The notes: a model not told the origin generated them from the letters alone. A DNA stretch of 12,211 bases from Bacteroidia bacterium (GCA_026391515.1 JAPLEC010000153.1:1-12211); one strand, 5' to 3'; positions 1-8,499 are shown, numbered from the stretch's first letter. Numbers and translations: made by a program.

Positions 1-1851
1 GATTTATTAGTGAAATTATGCCTGATCTTTGTTACCCTGACATTGATATTTTCTTTCGGGAGATTGGAAACTGGTCTCATTGCTTCTATGCCAATGTTTG
101 TAAGCTGGCTATGGACCCTGGGATTTATGGGATTGTTCGGACTAAAATTCAATATATTTAATATTATCGTCTCAACATTTGTATTTGGACTTGGAGTCGA
201 TTACAGTATTCTTATGGTGCGGGGAGTCTTGCTGGAATATAAATCCGGACAAAAAGAATTAGCATCCTACAAAACATCAATATTTTTATCTGCCTTCACT
301 ACTCTTGTCGGAGTAGGTGCATTGCTTTTAGCCAGGCACCCTTCTTTAAATTCAATAGCACTGATATCAATCTTTGGGTTACTTGCAGTGGTCGTGGTAT
401 CTTATACGCTACAACCGGTATTAATCAGGTGGCTCGTACAAAAAAATGGGAAGAAACGAGTTCGTCCGGTCACACTTGATAACCTCATATTTACAATTAT
501 AGCATTATCTATTGGACTCTTTCTGTGTGTCTTACTGAATATTTTACTTTTCCTGGTTCTACTTTTACCTGCATATTCAAAAGCAAAGAAGAAAATATTG
601 CATACTATCCTCACCTGGTGCCTGAGAGTATCGTCACTGGCTCTGTTTAATATAAAGAAGAGAACAATAAATATTAGTGGAGAAGATTTTTCGACACCAT
701 CCGTGATTGTTTCAAACCATCAATCGCACCTTGATATACCTTTATTATTAATGCTCAGCCCGAAGATCATTATCCTGACAACCAAATGGGTGTGGAATAA
801 TCCGCTTTATGCACTTCTTATAAGGTATCTTGATTTTTATCCGGTTACGAACGGTTATGAACCTCTTATCGACAAGCTGAAGAAAAAAGTCGAAGAGGGA
901 TACTCCATCCTGGTCTTCCCCGAAGGGACCCGCTCACCTGATTCAAGCATTCATCGTTTTCATAAGGGCGCTTTTCTACTTGCTGAAAAGCTTGACCTCG
1001 ACATCGTTCCGGTTATTATTCATGGTGCCGGCGATTGCATGAATAAAGGTGAAAATTTTATAAAGGGCGGAAACATTACAATTAAGATATTCCCCCGTAT
1101 TAAAGCTACTGATACCAGCTTTGGCGAAGATTATCATGCGCGTAAGAATTCGATTCTAAAATTCTTCAGAAATGAATATCTCAACTTAAAGGCCGAACTC
1201 GAGACACCATCATATTTTCGCAGAAAGCTTATCGGCAATTACATTTATAAGGGACCTGTCCTTGAATGGTACACTAAAATCAAGCTTTCCCTTGAAAAAA
1301 ATTATGAATACATAAATAATTATGTGCCTCGTGATGCAAGCATTGTTGATATTGGCTGCGGCAACGGACTGATATCCTACATGTTAAACTTTACATCACC
1401 AAAAAGAAATATCCTTGGCATCGATTATGACAGTGATAAAATTGAACTTGCCAGCAACTGTATCTCCAGGAACGAAAGGATAAACTTTGTTGCAGCGGAT
1501 GCTGTCACTTATGATTATCCGTCAGCCGATGTTTTTCTGTTAAGCGATGTACTGCATTATATTCCTGAAGAGAAACAGGAAGAGTTGCTGACTAACGTTA
1601 TAAAACATCTGAACCCCGGAGGAATTATTCTTATCCGCGATGCTGACAAGGATTTACAAAAGAGACATCTGGGTACCCGCTATACCGAGTTTTTCTCAAC
1701 CCGGTTCGGCTACAACAAGTCGCTTGATAAGAAGCTTTTCTTTTTCTCAGGCAAGCAGATAACCGAAATAGCAAAAAGAAACAATTTAAGTGTAGAAGTA
1801 ATAGATAATTCACTACTTACTTCAAACCTGCTCTATATTCTGAAGCGCTGA
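1..1851 (+). CDS. MMPL exporter / lysophospholipid acyltransferase / SAM methyltransferase fusion, 3' part (5' end outside window)
   Basis: The frame is open from base 1 and the GTG at 10 is only an internal valine codon, so the true start lies upstream. Residues are counted from that GTG. Residues 1-140 are the last membrane segments of an MMPL/RND-type exporter, with the family-like GLGVDY at 60-65. A hydrophobic linker at about 157-190 leads into a PlsC-type acyltransferase (about 200-385) with an HX4D motif (H237, D242) and FPEGTR at 303-308. The C-terminal third is a class I SAM methyltransferase with motif I VDIGCGNG at 446-453 and an LNPGG stretch further on. Export, acyl transfer and methylation are therefore on one polypeptide, with the enzyme domains probably on the cytoplasmic face. 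Such three-domain proteins are known in Bacteroidota, and equivalent separate genes occur in proteobacterial aryl-polyene clusters. The cargo, probably a polyene lipid, is inferred. The gene converges on the next one, with 10 bases between stops. Confidence 0.9.
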   Translation, partial: DLLVKLCLIFVTLTLIFSFGRLETGLIASMPMFVSWLWTLGFMGLFGLKFNIFNIIVSTFVFGLGVDYSILMVRGVLLEYKSGQKELASYKTSIFLSAFTTLVGVGALLLARHPSLNSIALISIFGLLAVVVVSYTLQPVLIRWLVQKNGKKRVRPVTLDNLIFTIIALSIGLFLCVLLNILLFLVLLLPAYSKAKKKILHTILTWCLRVSSLALFNIKKRTINISGEDFSTPSVIVSNHQSHLDIPLLLMLSPKIIILTTKWVWNNPLYALLIRYLDFYPVTNGYEPLIDKLKKKVEEGYSILVFPEGTRSPDSSIHRFHKGAFLLAEKLDLDIVPVIIHGAGDCMNKGENFIKGGNITIKIFPRIKATDTSFGEDYHARKNSILKFFRNEYLNLKAELETPSYFRRKLIGNYIYKGPVLEWYTKIKLSLEKNYEYINNYVPRDASIVDIGCGNGLISYMLNFTSPKRNILGIDYDSDKIELASNCISRNERINFVAADAVTYDYPSADVFLLSDVLHYIPEEKQEELLTNVIKHLNPGGIILIRDADKDLQKRHLGTRYTEFFSTRFGYNKSLDKKLFFFSGKQITEIAKRNNLSVEVIDNSLLTSNLLYILKR

Positions 1852-1861
1852 TTTTATCAGT

Positions 1862-4390
1862 TTAGAATCTGAACACACCGCTGATCTTAACAGCAAATCG
1901 GTGGGCATCAGTATTTTTGAGATATGTAAGACGATGTATCAGATCGATCCTTAAAAATTTGAAAATATTTTCTATTCCGTATGACAGCTCTATATATGGT
2001 TTGTTATATGAAAGTTTATTAAAAGTGGTCGTCTGATTTCCATTGATTGTTTTAGCCAGAATTCCCGTTGGATTAGTATCGGGGTTATAAACACCATTCT
2101 TCTTATCATTGAAACTGCCAAATGCTGCATGGCCTGTAACTACTGTTCGCCACTGGAGCTTCTTTATCAGAGGGATCTTATTCAGTATAAGACCATTCAT
2201 GTGATATGACATGAACAGTTCCAGAGCTTCATCTAGAACAAATTCACCGTAATTCATCAGGTTATAAGTCCGGTTAGTTCTGAAAAACGACTGATTCCCT
2301 GCCAGGGTGATTAACAAAGGATAGGGAAGCTGATCGTACATCTTTGTAAAGGTTAAATTGTACTCAATGTTCCCTAATCCCCCGAAATTAAAATTGTGGT
2401 AAATGTCAGCAACTAATTTGTTATAGCTGAAATCGCTGTTTAGCACTCCTTTGATGCCTCGGAAATATTCAAGAGTGAATACAGGGTATTTGTTGAAATT
2501 TACAGGGAATCTTCTGACTCCGTCAAGAACGTATGTTGCTTTGGGTTGATAGCGCAGGATACATCCGACCTCACTGGTTATATAACTTGCTGATAAATTT
2601 GTTTTTAACGGATCGGTATACCAGGCAAAATAGAAATCTCGGCTTACGGGACTGAACGTCTTACGGGTAAAGATCAATTTTCCCGACATTCCTTTAAAAA
2701 GGTCCGATTCGATCCATGATCTTATAACCTGTGACTTGTCCATTTTATCGGAACCTCCAAATGTGGTAGCGAAAGTAAGGAAGCTGCTCTGTGAATAGAA
2801 TTCATCGAGCGCTCCGGCATTTTCGATATCATCTCTGTATTGGATTCCAAATTTGGTCCAGTGCTCTTTCGATAAAAATAACTCTGACTGAATGGAGCCT
2901 TTAAACCTGTTATCGCGTGTACCATATGCAAGATAGCCTTCGAGTATCAATTTTTTGCTGAACGCAATGTTGGTTCTTCCTCCAAGTCTGAAACGGTTTC
3001 CTTCAACATCATTATAATTATAGATCATAATCCAGGGACCTCCTTCAAACCAGCCGAAATTATAATACCCCTTTATCGATGCTTCAATCAGTTTGGCAGT
3101 AATCCTTACCCTATTATTTTTCTTAAGTGTATCAATTCTTTGAATGGCCAGACTATCAATCAGTTCCAGGGTATTTGCCCGGTTGGCGTTCCAGTAATCC
3201 TGATTAAAATCCCTTGAGTTATAATCTACCTTCAATTCTGAATTATAAAATCCGGGATCGAACGGATTGTCTACGATAATCTTTGATTTTTGTGAATAGT
3301 TAGTGACAAAAATATTAACTGCGTCGGCCATGAAACGAGTTTTTACAGGAAACCAGGCTCCTGAATCGGCAGGTTCATAGTCCTGCTGAATCTTAATCCT
3401 CTGGATGAAGTTCAAGTCGGCTTTCTTCGCTACTTCAACTGAAATTCTTTTTAAAGCGAAGGTGGTATCGTTAATCCATATAGTACCATGAAAAACAGGA
3501 TCTTCCTCACGTTTCGGGACTACGTTTATTTCGTAACAATAATATTTATTATCAAGAAGTACAGTATCGGTAATATAGTATTTGTAGTATAAAAGGCCGA
3601 AGCGCGATACTGGTGAAATGAAACTTTTATCAATTATAGTTACTGTGTTATCGGGGAAATAGAAATTCTCCTGTTTGGTAACGAGCTGGGCGACGAGATC
3701 GGTATTTTCAAAGGCAATACCATCGGAGTTTGTCGCTTTAACATGGATAAATTCGCGTTTTGGTGATTTCAGATAATAGTTATCACTCAGTGATTCAGTT
3801 ATATAGGACGGAAGAGCAGGTATATTTTCTTCACCTGTTTTCACTGAATATTCATTAAACTCTTTTAAGAAAGGTTTAAAGGTTCGTTCCTCATCGGGTT
3901 TATTGCTGAATTTCCTGAGGTACACTGTTGACCTTGAATAGTTTTCATATTGGTACGATGAAAGCTTTTCAATATTATTCCTTTCATTATTTTTCCAGAC
4001 TTTTTTCAGAATAATATGAGCCGGATTTTCTCCTGGTCTCACCTTCACTTCCTGTAAAGTATATAATGCAGGATGAAGCTGAATATCAATAACCTGAACT
4101 GTATCACGATGAATCGCGATGGTCTTGGTATCATAACCTATAAATGAAACGGAAATGGAATCGCTTTTTGTCGTTCCGGAGAGTGTAAAATTGCCATTGA
4201 ACTCTGTTTTGACTCCGATGACAGTTCCTTTAAAAATTACATTGGCGAAAGAAACCGGTTCAAAGGTCTGGGCATCAGTCACTTTCCCTTTTACCACAGT
4301 CTGACCTTCAAGAAATACAAAGGAAATCTGAGTCAGGATACAGATCAGTAAAAGGATTTTCCATCGGATTATTCTAAAAATTGAATACAA
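1862..4390 (-). CDS. DUF5686-type outer-membrane protein with carboxypeptidase-regulatory-like N-terminal domain
   Basis: The 842-residue product has a signal peptide: a basic N-terminus (R6, R9, K11), then a hydrophobic run to about residue 27. A carboxypeptidase-regulatory-like beta-sandwich follows at about 32-107, recognisable from VKGKVTD near its start, a PVSFANV stretch and FIGYDT. Residues from about 115 to the end match the DUF5686 pattern: an ENPAHIILKKVWKNNE-like opening, then long alternating amphipathic beta strands rich in Y, F and N, ending in aromatic F as outer-membrane barrels do. It resembles the N-terminal part of SusC/TonB-type proteins, but I see no plug domain. The molecular function of the family is not established. 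No in-frame ATG lies near the signal peptide, so the TTG at 4390 is the best start; a sequencing error or another unusual start is possible. It lies 57 bases downstream of the small exported-protein gene on the same strand and may be cotranscribed with it. A role in the surrounding pathway is only a guess. Confidence 0.88.
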   Translation of the reverse strand: MYSIFRIIRWKILLLICILTQISFVFLEGQTVVKGKVTDAQTFEPVSFANVIFKGTVIGVKTEFNGNFTLSGTTKSDSISVSFIGYDTKTIAIHRDTVQVIDIQLHPALYTLQEVKVRPGENPAHIILKKVWKNNERNNIEKLSSYQYENYSRSTVYLRKFSNKPDEERTFKPFLKEFNEYSVKTGEENIPALPSYITESLSDNYYLKSPKREFIHVKATNSDGIAFENTDLVAQLVTKQENFYFPDNTVTIIDKSFISPVSRFGLLYYKYYITDTVLLDNKYYCYEINVVPKREEDPVFHGTIWINDTTFALKRISVEVAKKADLNFIQRIKIQQDYEPADSGAWFPVKTRFMADAVNIFVTNYSQKSKIIVDNPFDPGFYNSELKVDYNSRDFNQDYWNANRANTLELIDSLAIQRIDTLKKNNRVRITAKLIEASIKGYYNFGWFEGGPWIMIYNYNDVEGNRFRLGGRTNIAFSKKLILEGYLAYGTRDNRFKGSIQSELFLSKEHWTKFGIQYRDDIENAGALDEFYSQSSFLTFATTFGGSDKMDKSQVIRSWIESDLFKGMSGKLIFTRKTFSPVSRDFYFAWYTDPLKTNLSASYITSEVGCILRYQPKATYVLDGVRRFPVNFNKYPVFTLEYFRGIKGVLNSDFSYNKLVADIYHNFNFGGLGNIEYNLTFTKMYDQLPYPLLITLAGNQSFFRTNRTYNLMNYGEFVLDEALELFMSYHMNGLILNKIPLIKKLQWRTVVTGHAAFGSFNDKKNGVYNPDTNPTGILAKTINGNQTTTFNKLSYNKPYIELSYGIENIFKFLRIDLIHRLTYLKNTDAHRFAVKISGVFRF

Positions 4391-4447
4391 TGAAGATTTT
4401 CTTGGTTGAAAAAAACTTGAACAGAAATTGATTAAAACATTTAAATA

Positions 4448-4888
4448 TCAAAATTTGTAAACCAGAGAAAGTCCCTGGACTTTAGGATTACAGATTACAT
4501 TCAGGGAAAGGTTCTGGAGCTTGTTCCTGTATTCATTTCCCTTCCGTTTACAATTTGCATTCATTGCAAGACCACCGGCAAACAGAGGAATCCCTATTTC
4601 AGCGCAAAGAACACCACTTAATAAAACTAACAGAGATTCATAATCATAATCTGTCGTATATAATGAATTATCTGTTTCTGGGGAATAGTTGTTTGCCCCA
4701 ATTATTATCAATGCAGCGCCTCCGGCAGTAAGCACTCCGCCCCAGATTGCCATATTACTTCCAGTTGCTTGCAAACGATCATAGTGCTTTATTTTGCTCT
4801 GGTATTTGAATCTGAGGTCTTCCTGTCCTGATACACGGAGCCCAAAAGTTAAAATTGCCAGTACACATACAAGAATAAACTTTTTCAT
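4448..4888 (-). CDS. Small exported/membrane protein of unknown function
   Basis: I do not recognise a named family. The 146-residue product starts at an ATG with a clear signal peptide (MKK, hydrophobic to about 18, cleavage plausible after SGQ at 20-22). The mature part begins with a charged, probably helical stretch (24-40). Two glycine- and alanine-rich hydrophobic segments follow at about 47-66 and 84-110, separated by an acidic, tyrosine-rich loop (70-85). A basic segment (113-124) precedes a C-terminus ending in KF, with the last residues (GLSLVYKF) resembling a final beta strand. Small proteins of this design are common and uncharacterised in Bacteroidota. A near-consensus promoter lies just upstream, so this is likely the first gene of a two-gene unit with the DUF5686-type gene. 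Confidence 0.7.
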   Translation of the reverse strand: MKKFILVCVLAILTFGLRVSGQEDLRFKYQSKIKHYDRLQATGSNMAIWGGVLTAGGAALIIIGANNYSPETDNSLYTTDYDYESLLVLLSGVLCAEIGIPLFAGGLAMNANCKRKGNEYRNKLQNLSLNVICNPKVQGLSLVYKF

Positions 4889-4920
4889 TGTGTTAAATGA
4901 TTAAAGATTAATAAACCACA

Positions 4921-4952
4921 CTAAGTTATAATGTATGATCCTGATTCCCAAA
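4921..4952 (-). promoter_or_regulatory. Candidate Bacteroidota-type promoter for the small exported protein
   Basis: Read on the minus strand, a TTTG box (4949-4952) is followed after 20 bases by TAACTTAG (4921-4928), which matches the Bacteroidota primary sigma factor -7 consensus TAnnTTTG at all but one fixed position. The -7 box ends 32 bases before the ATG at 4888, leaving a 5' leader of normal length. Motif, spacing and position agree, but such AT-rich matches can arise by chance. No equally good promoter was found on the plus strand for the divergent gene starting at 5013. Confidence 0.42.
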
Positions 4953-5012
4953 ATTAATTTGGATATTTAAACCTTATTTGTTAATTTAGATTATTATTCA
5001 AATTTATCGTCT

Positions 5013-5618
5013 ATGAAAAAATTATTAACTGTATTACTGATCCAGATGTTAGCATCCGGATTGATTTTAAACGCACAAAAAATTACTGTTCAGAAAGGTT
5101 CTTTTAATTTTATAAAGGGTCAAAAAAACTTGCTTGTAACCTACGACTACAGCAATATGTCTGTCGGAAAATTTGATAAGGAGGAAGATTATATTGCAGA
5201 CAAAATGGCTGCCTATAATAAAGATGAGGCAGGGAAAGGAGAAAAGTGGTTGGCTTCATGGAAATCTGACAGGGAATCGCGTTATGAACCAAAATTTGAA
5301 TCTTTATTTAATCAGTATGGATCAAAAATCGGACTTAGTGTAAGCAGAACTGCTACCGATGCACAATATGAAGTAAATATCCATACTGTATATACTGAAT
5401 CAGGTTTTAATGTCTATCTGACGAGAAAACCAGCACACATTAACGCTGTAGTAACATTTAAAAATATTTCTACGGGCGAAGAAGTTGCTGTTCTTAAAGC
5501 CGATAACTGTCCGGGACGTGACGCTATGGGATATGATTATGACACAGGCGTCCGAATTGAGGAAGCATATGCCAAGCTGGGAAAAGCAGTTGCTGCTTAT
5601 ATAGCAAAACAGAAATAA
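5013..5618 (+). CDS. Exported protein of unknown function (201 aa)
   Basis: No family is recognised. The ATG start gives a classical signal peptide (MKK, hydrophobic 4-19, probable cleavage after NAQ at 20-22). No further membrane segment or lipobox cysteine is seen, so a periplasmic or outer-envelope location is likely. The mature part opens with short beta strands, followed by a strongly charged, probably helical region (54-95) and then a mixed alpha/beta part with the strand-like LLVTYDY earlier and YEVNIHTVYTE near 119-129. The only cysteine of the mature protein is in NCPGRD (165-170). The final segment (182-200) looks like an amphipathic helix. The gene diverges from the small exported-protein gene, with 124 bases between them, and converges with the acyltransferase gene downstream, so it is probably transcribed alone. 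Its tie to the biosynthetic operon is unproven. Confidence 0.72.
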   Translation: MKKLLTVLLIQMLASGLILNAQKITVQKGSFNFIKGQKNLLVTYDYSNMSVGKFDKEEDYIADKMAAYNKDEAGKGEKWLASWKSDRESRYEPKFESLFNQYGSKIGLSVSRTATDAQYEVNIHTVYTESGFNVYLTRKPAHINAVVTFKNISTGEEVAVLKADNCPGRDAMGYDYDTGVRIEEAYAKLGKAVAAYIAKQK

Positions 5619-5665
5619 TTTTCAGGTACTTTGCGAACAGACTCCGTTAATCAAACAGGACAATA

Positions 5666-6805
5666 TTATTTGATACGATTATAGTTTTTAAGAGGATTTG
5701 CATAGATATTAAGGAACAATTCTTCAATTGCTTTCCTTTCTCCTGCAAGTCCTCTTAATTCTTTTTCCATATATGCAAGGAAAGATTCTTTTTCAATGCC
5801 GGTATAAAAACTATTGTAATCGCTGCTGTTGTTCAACAGATCATGAGCTATATAATTATTCGGCCACAATTTATAATGTTTGTAAACTTCAGCATCGATC
5901 AGCTCGGCAAGCTTGTTTATTTTGTTGTTAAGAGAATCACTCTCATTAACCTGATCGAGATATTGACTTACCGGTTTGCCAATCGACATCTGTATCCGTC
6001 CCTTTTGCTGAGTAATACCGTTAATGATGCTCATCAGATCTTCCTCGGGTTTTTTCGTATAGCTTCCATTTTGTGAGACGGCAAGCAGCTCTTTTATTTT
6101 AGAAGCACAGCAGGGTTCATATTCATAGGAGATTATGAGAGGAACAATATTCAATTCTCTGAATGCATCAGTAAAGCTTCCTTTTGAGCTCATATTGAAC
6201 ATCTTAAGCAAACCTGTTTCCGTTTTATCATATCCGTTTTTTGTACGCCCTGGCCGCTGAGCAATCCAGATTGAAACTTTTTTCTTTGTAATGGTATATC
6301 TCAGATATGCTGATAATTTCTGAGAGTTTTTAAGAAGTTCAATTTTATTTCCTCCGCGGATCACCTTAAACATCCGGTTGACTTTGCCAAGGTCAACAAT
6401 GAACTGGTTAATCATCAGATTACTGCCAAAAGTGATCTCTGAAGTAGAATGTCTATGGTCCAATAAAAGTACCTGGAGGATAGCTGAATCGAGCACAATA
6501 TCGCGGTGGTTAGCAACGAAAAGGTAAGGTTTACCTGGAGTTAATTGCTCCCAGCCATCAGTTGTCAGCCCATTTGAAGTTTTCTTAACAATTGAATTCA
6601 CAAGAGGATGCATAAAGCTAACCTGGAAATCATGGGCTGAATAGGTCGAGGCAAGTGTTTCTTTGATCTTGTTTTTGTCCTGAGCAGGAAATAAAAATTC
6701 AAGAATAACATTGAAATTAGGTTCGGAAATTATCCTTTTAAGAGCTTGATTTATTTCAGGATCATAAAAAGGACGAATATCCTCAAAATCTTCTTTTTTG
6801 AACAT
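5666..6805 (-). CDS. Glycerolipid-type acyltransferase (PlsC-related) with altered motifs
   Basis: The product is a soluble PlsC-like acyltransferase expected to move an acyl group from a CoA or ACP donor to a hydroxyl acceptor. Residues below are counted from an in-frame TTG at 6826. The catalytic block is NHRDIVLD at 106-113, where canonical enzymes have HX4D; a GSNLM block (134-138), NRMFKVIRGG (150-159) and IAQRPGRTKNG (188-198) follow, the last in place of FPEGTR. This pattern is that of a Bacteroidota subgroup annotated as 1-acylglycerol-3-phosphate acyltransferase-like; its substrate is not settled. I prefer the ATG at 6805 (379 residues) over the TTG because ATG is much more common and the lost seven residues (MKKIKPE) precede the domain. 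It stands alone on the minus strand and diverges from the FAD oxidoreductase operon. With the acyltransferase domain at the left edge, it gives the locus two distinct acyltransferases, as in many aryl-polyene clusters, but a housekeeping lipid role is also possible. Confidence 0.85.
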   Translation of the reverse strand: MFKKEDFEDIRPFYDPEINQALKRIISEPNFNVILEFLFPAQDKNKIKETLASTYSAHDFQVSFMHPLVNSIVKKTSNGLTTDGWEQLTPGKPYLFVANHRDIVLDSAILQVLLLDHRHSTSEITFGSNLMINQFIVDLGKVNRMFKVIRGGNKIELLKNSQKLSAYLRYTITKKKVSIWIAQRPGRTKNGYDKTETGLLKMFNMSSKGSFTDAFRELNIVPLIISYEYEPCCASKIKELLAVSQNGSYTKKPEEDLMSIINGITQQKGRIQMSIGKPVSQYLDQVNESDSLNNKINKLAELIDAEVYKHYKLWPNNYIAHDLLNNSSDYNSFYTGIEKESFLAYMEKELRGLAGERKAIEELFLNIYANPLKNYNRIK

Positions 6806-6987
6806 TTCCGGTTTAATTTTCTTCAAAAGTAATAGTATTTATCAATTTTACAATTCAGCATTAGTCATCTGACATGAAATGATAGGATCATTATCTTACA
6901 AAATAAATGGATAGATATTCCTAAAAGATCATTTGCGTTTTTTTTTAACTTTACCATCTTTATATTCTCTGTGTACTTTCTGAAGTG
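6806..6987. promoter_or_regulatory. Divergent intergenic region with probable promoters
   Basis: This AT-rich gap of about 180 bases separates the minus-strand acyltransferase from the plus-strand four-gene operon, so promoters for both should lie here. On the plus strand there is a TTTG (6932-6935), a run of nine T (6938-6946) and TAACTTTA (6946-6953), one base off the -7 consensus TAnnTTTG. However, only 10 bases separate the two boxes, instead of about 19-21, so they cannot be paired as a standard promoter. No convincing minus-strand pair was found. No strong inverted repeat or riboswitch-like structure is evident. Confidence 0.3.
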
Positions 6988-8475
6988 ATGAAATACGATG
7001 TTGTTATAATAGGCAGCGGTCTGGGAGGTCTTTTATGCGGAAATATTCTGAGTAAAGAGGGCTATAGCGTCTGCATACTTGAGAAGAATAACAAACTGGG
7101 AGGTTCTCTTCAGACTTTTGGAAGAAAAGCCTGCATTTTCAATACCGGATTAAACTACACGGAAAGCCTTGATGAAGGCCAGATTTTACATCAGTATTTC
7201 CGCTACTTCGGATTACATAACAAACTAAAGCTGAGAAGACTTGATGAGAATGGCTTTGATATAATCAGCTTCAATGATGGTACCTATAATCTGGCAATGG
7301 GTATTAAAAATTATCGTGATACATTGTCAGGCTATTTCCCGAAAGAGAAGTCCGGCATCATAAAATATCTTGAAAAAATAAAGAATATCTGCTCTTCCAT
7401 CTCACTTTATAATCTGTCTGATAAGCCATTCAATATTTTTGAATGTGATTCGCTGGGTATCGGGGCAGCTGATTTTATTCAATCAGTAATTTCTGATTAC
7501 AGGCTGCAAAATGTTATTGCAGGTAATAATCTTATGTATGCCGGTCATAAAGAAAAGACACCTTTACTGATTCATGCTCTTATAAATAATTCCTTTATTG
7601 AAAGTGCATGGAGAGTTGTTGATGGCAGTCATCTGATGATAAATATTCTGGCTGAAACAATAACAAACAATGGAGGTTCAATTTTTAAGAATGCCAAAGC
7701 AGGTAAGCTTTTAACAGAAAATGGTTCCATAAAATCAGTAGAGCTGACGAATGGCGAACAGATAGAAGGCAAATACTTTATATCAAATACCCATCCTGAA
7801 CAGTTATTATCAATGCTCAGCACTGTTAAGATATCAAGTGCATTTTCATACCGGATCAGTAATCTTGAAGACACAATTGGTATATTCACTCTCTATCTGG
7901 TTTTTAAAAAGAATTCATTCCCGTATCTGAACTATAACTTCTATCATAATAACCAGGATAATGTCTGGGTAGTTGGAAATTATGACAGGGCCAAATGGCC
8001 GCAGATGTATGCATTAATGTCCACAGCTACCTCGAAATCAGATTATTATGCTGAAAGCGCCTCAGTTTTAACCTATATGAAATATGATGAGCTGGAGCCC
8101 TGGAAAAATACTTTTACCGGCGACAGAGGTGATGATTATCTACAGTTCAAGAACGATAAGTGTGAGATGCTGTTAAATGCAATGGAGAAACAATTTCCGG
8201 GAATCAGGAGCTGTGTGGATTCTTATTATTCATCCACTCCATTGACCTGGCGCGACTATACAGGAACAAGATCAGGGTCAGCTTATGGAGTATTAAAGGA
8301 TTACAACAAACCCATGGAATCGGTTATTCTGCCAAGAACTAAAATACCCAATTTGTTTCTCACCGGACAGAATACCAATGTACATGGTATCCTGGGAGTT
8401 ACAATAAGCTCGGTTATTACTTGCGGAGAGATATTAAACATCCAATATTTGGTCAGAAAAATACGGAATGCATAA
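6988..8475 (+). CDS. Phytoene desaturase/RetSat-like FAD-dependent oxidoreductase, copy 1
   Basis: The 495-residue flavoprotein belongs to the CrtI/carotenoid isomerase/retinol saturase superfamily, whose members reduce, desaturate or isomerise conjugated polyenes. The N-terminus has the Rossmann motif GSGLGG (9-14), the acidic E32 that contacts the FAD ribose, and the GG at 38-39. The C-terminal FAD segment LTGQN lies at 458-462, followed by an NVHG stretch. The ATG at 6988 is chosen over the GTG three bases earlier because it reproduces the MKYDVV start of the adjacent paralogue. It is the first gene of the operon, 24 bases before copy 2. Oddly, it reads FNTGLNYTES at 51-60, where copy 2 and the wider family have FDTGxHYxG; the D and H at conserved positions are both replaced by N. 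It may have a different substrate or reaction from copy 2. The substrate is unknown, and a polyene chain is inferred from context. Confidence 0.88.
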   Translation: MKYDVVIIGSGLGGLLCGNILSKEGYSVCILEKNNKLGGSLQTFGRKACIFNTGLNYTESLDEGQILHQYFRYFGLHNKLKLRRLDENGFDIISFNDGTYNLAMGIKNYRDTLSGYFPKEKSGIIKYLEKIKNICSSISLYNLSDKPFNIFECDSLGIGAADFIQSVISDYRLQNVIAGNNLMYAGHKEKTPLLIHALINNSFIESAWRVVDGSHLMINILAETITNNGGSIFKNAKAGKLLTENGSIKSVELTNGEQIEGKYFISNTHPEQLLSMLSTVKISSAFSYRISNLEDTIGIFTLYLVFKKNSFPYLNYNFYHNNQDNVWVVGNYDRAKWPQMYALMSTATSKSDYYAESASVLTYMKYDELEPWKNTFTGDRGDDYLQFKNDKCEMLLNAMEKQFPGIRSCVDSYYSSTPLTWRDYTGTRSGSAYGVLKDYNKPMESVILPRTKIPNLFLTGQNTNVHGILGVTISSVITCGEILNIQYLVRKIRNA

Positions 8476-8499
8476 ACAGATTATTCAGATTATTGTCCG

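Noticed and set aside
10..12. GTG at 10 as the real start of the first gene
   Set aside because: The frame is open to base 1 and the product begins in the middle of an MMPL membrane domain, so this is an internal codon.
1848..1860. Perfect inverted repeat CTGAT-TTT-ATCAG at the convergent gene junction, a possible terminator
   Set aside because: The stem is only 5 base pairs, AT-containing, with a 3-base loop and no clear following U tract, so it is too weak to call.
5619..5665. Possible terminator between the convergent 201-residue protein and acyltransferase genes
   Set aside because: No inverted repeat longer than a few bases was found in this gap.
6806..6826. TTG at 6826 as start of the minus-strand acyltransferase
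   Set aside because: An in-frame ATG lies seven codons downstream before the conserved domain; TTG is rarer. It is kept as an alternative in the feature entry.
6932..6953. TTTG plus TAACTTTA as a standard Bacteroidota promoter for the FAD operon
   Set aside because: Each box looks good but only 10 bases separate them, about half the normal spacing.
6985..6987. GTG as start of FAD oxidoreductase copy 1
   Set aside because: The ATG directly after it gives the same MKYDVV start as the tandem paralogue.
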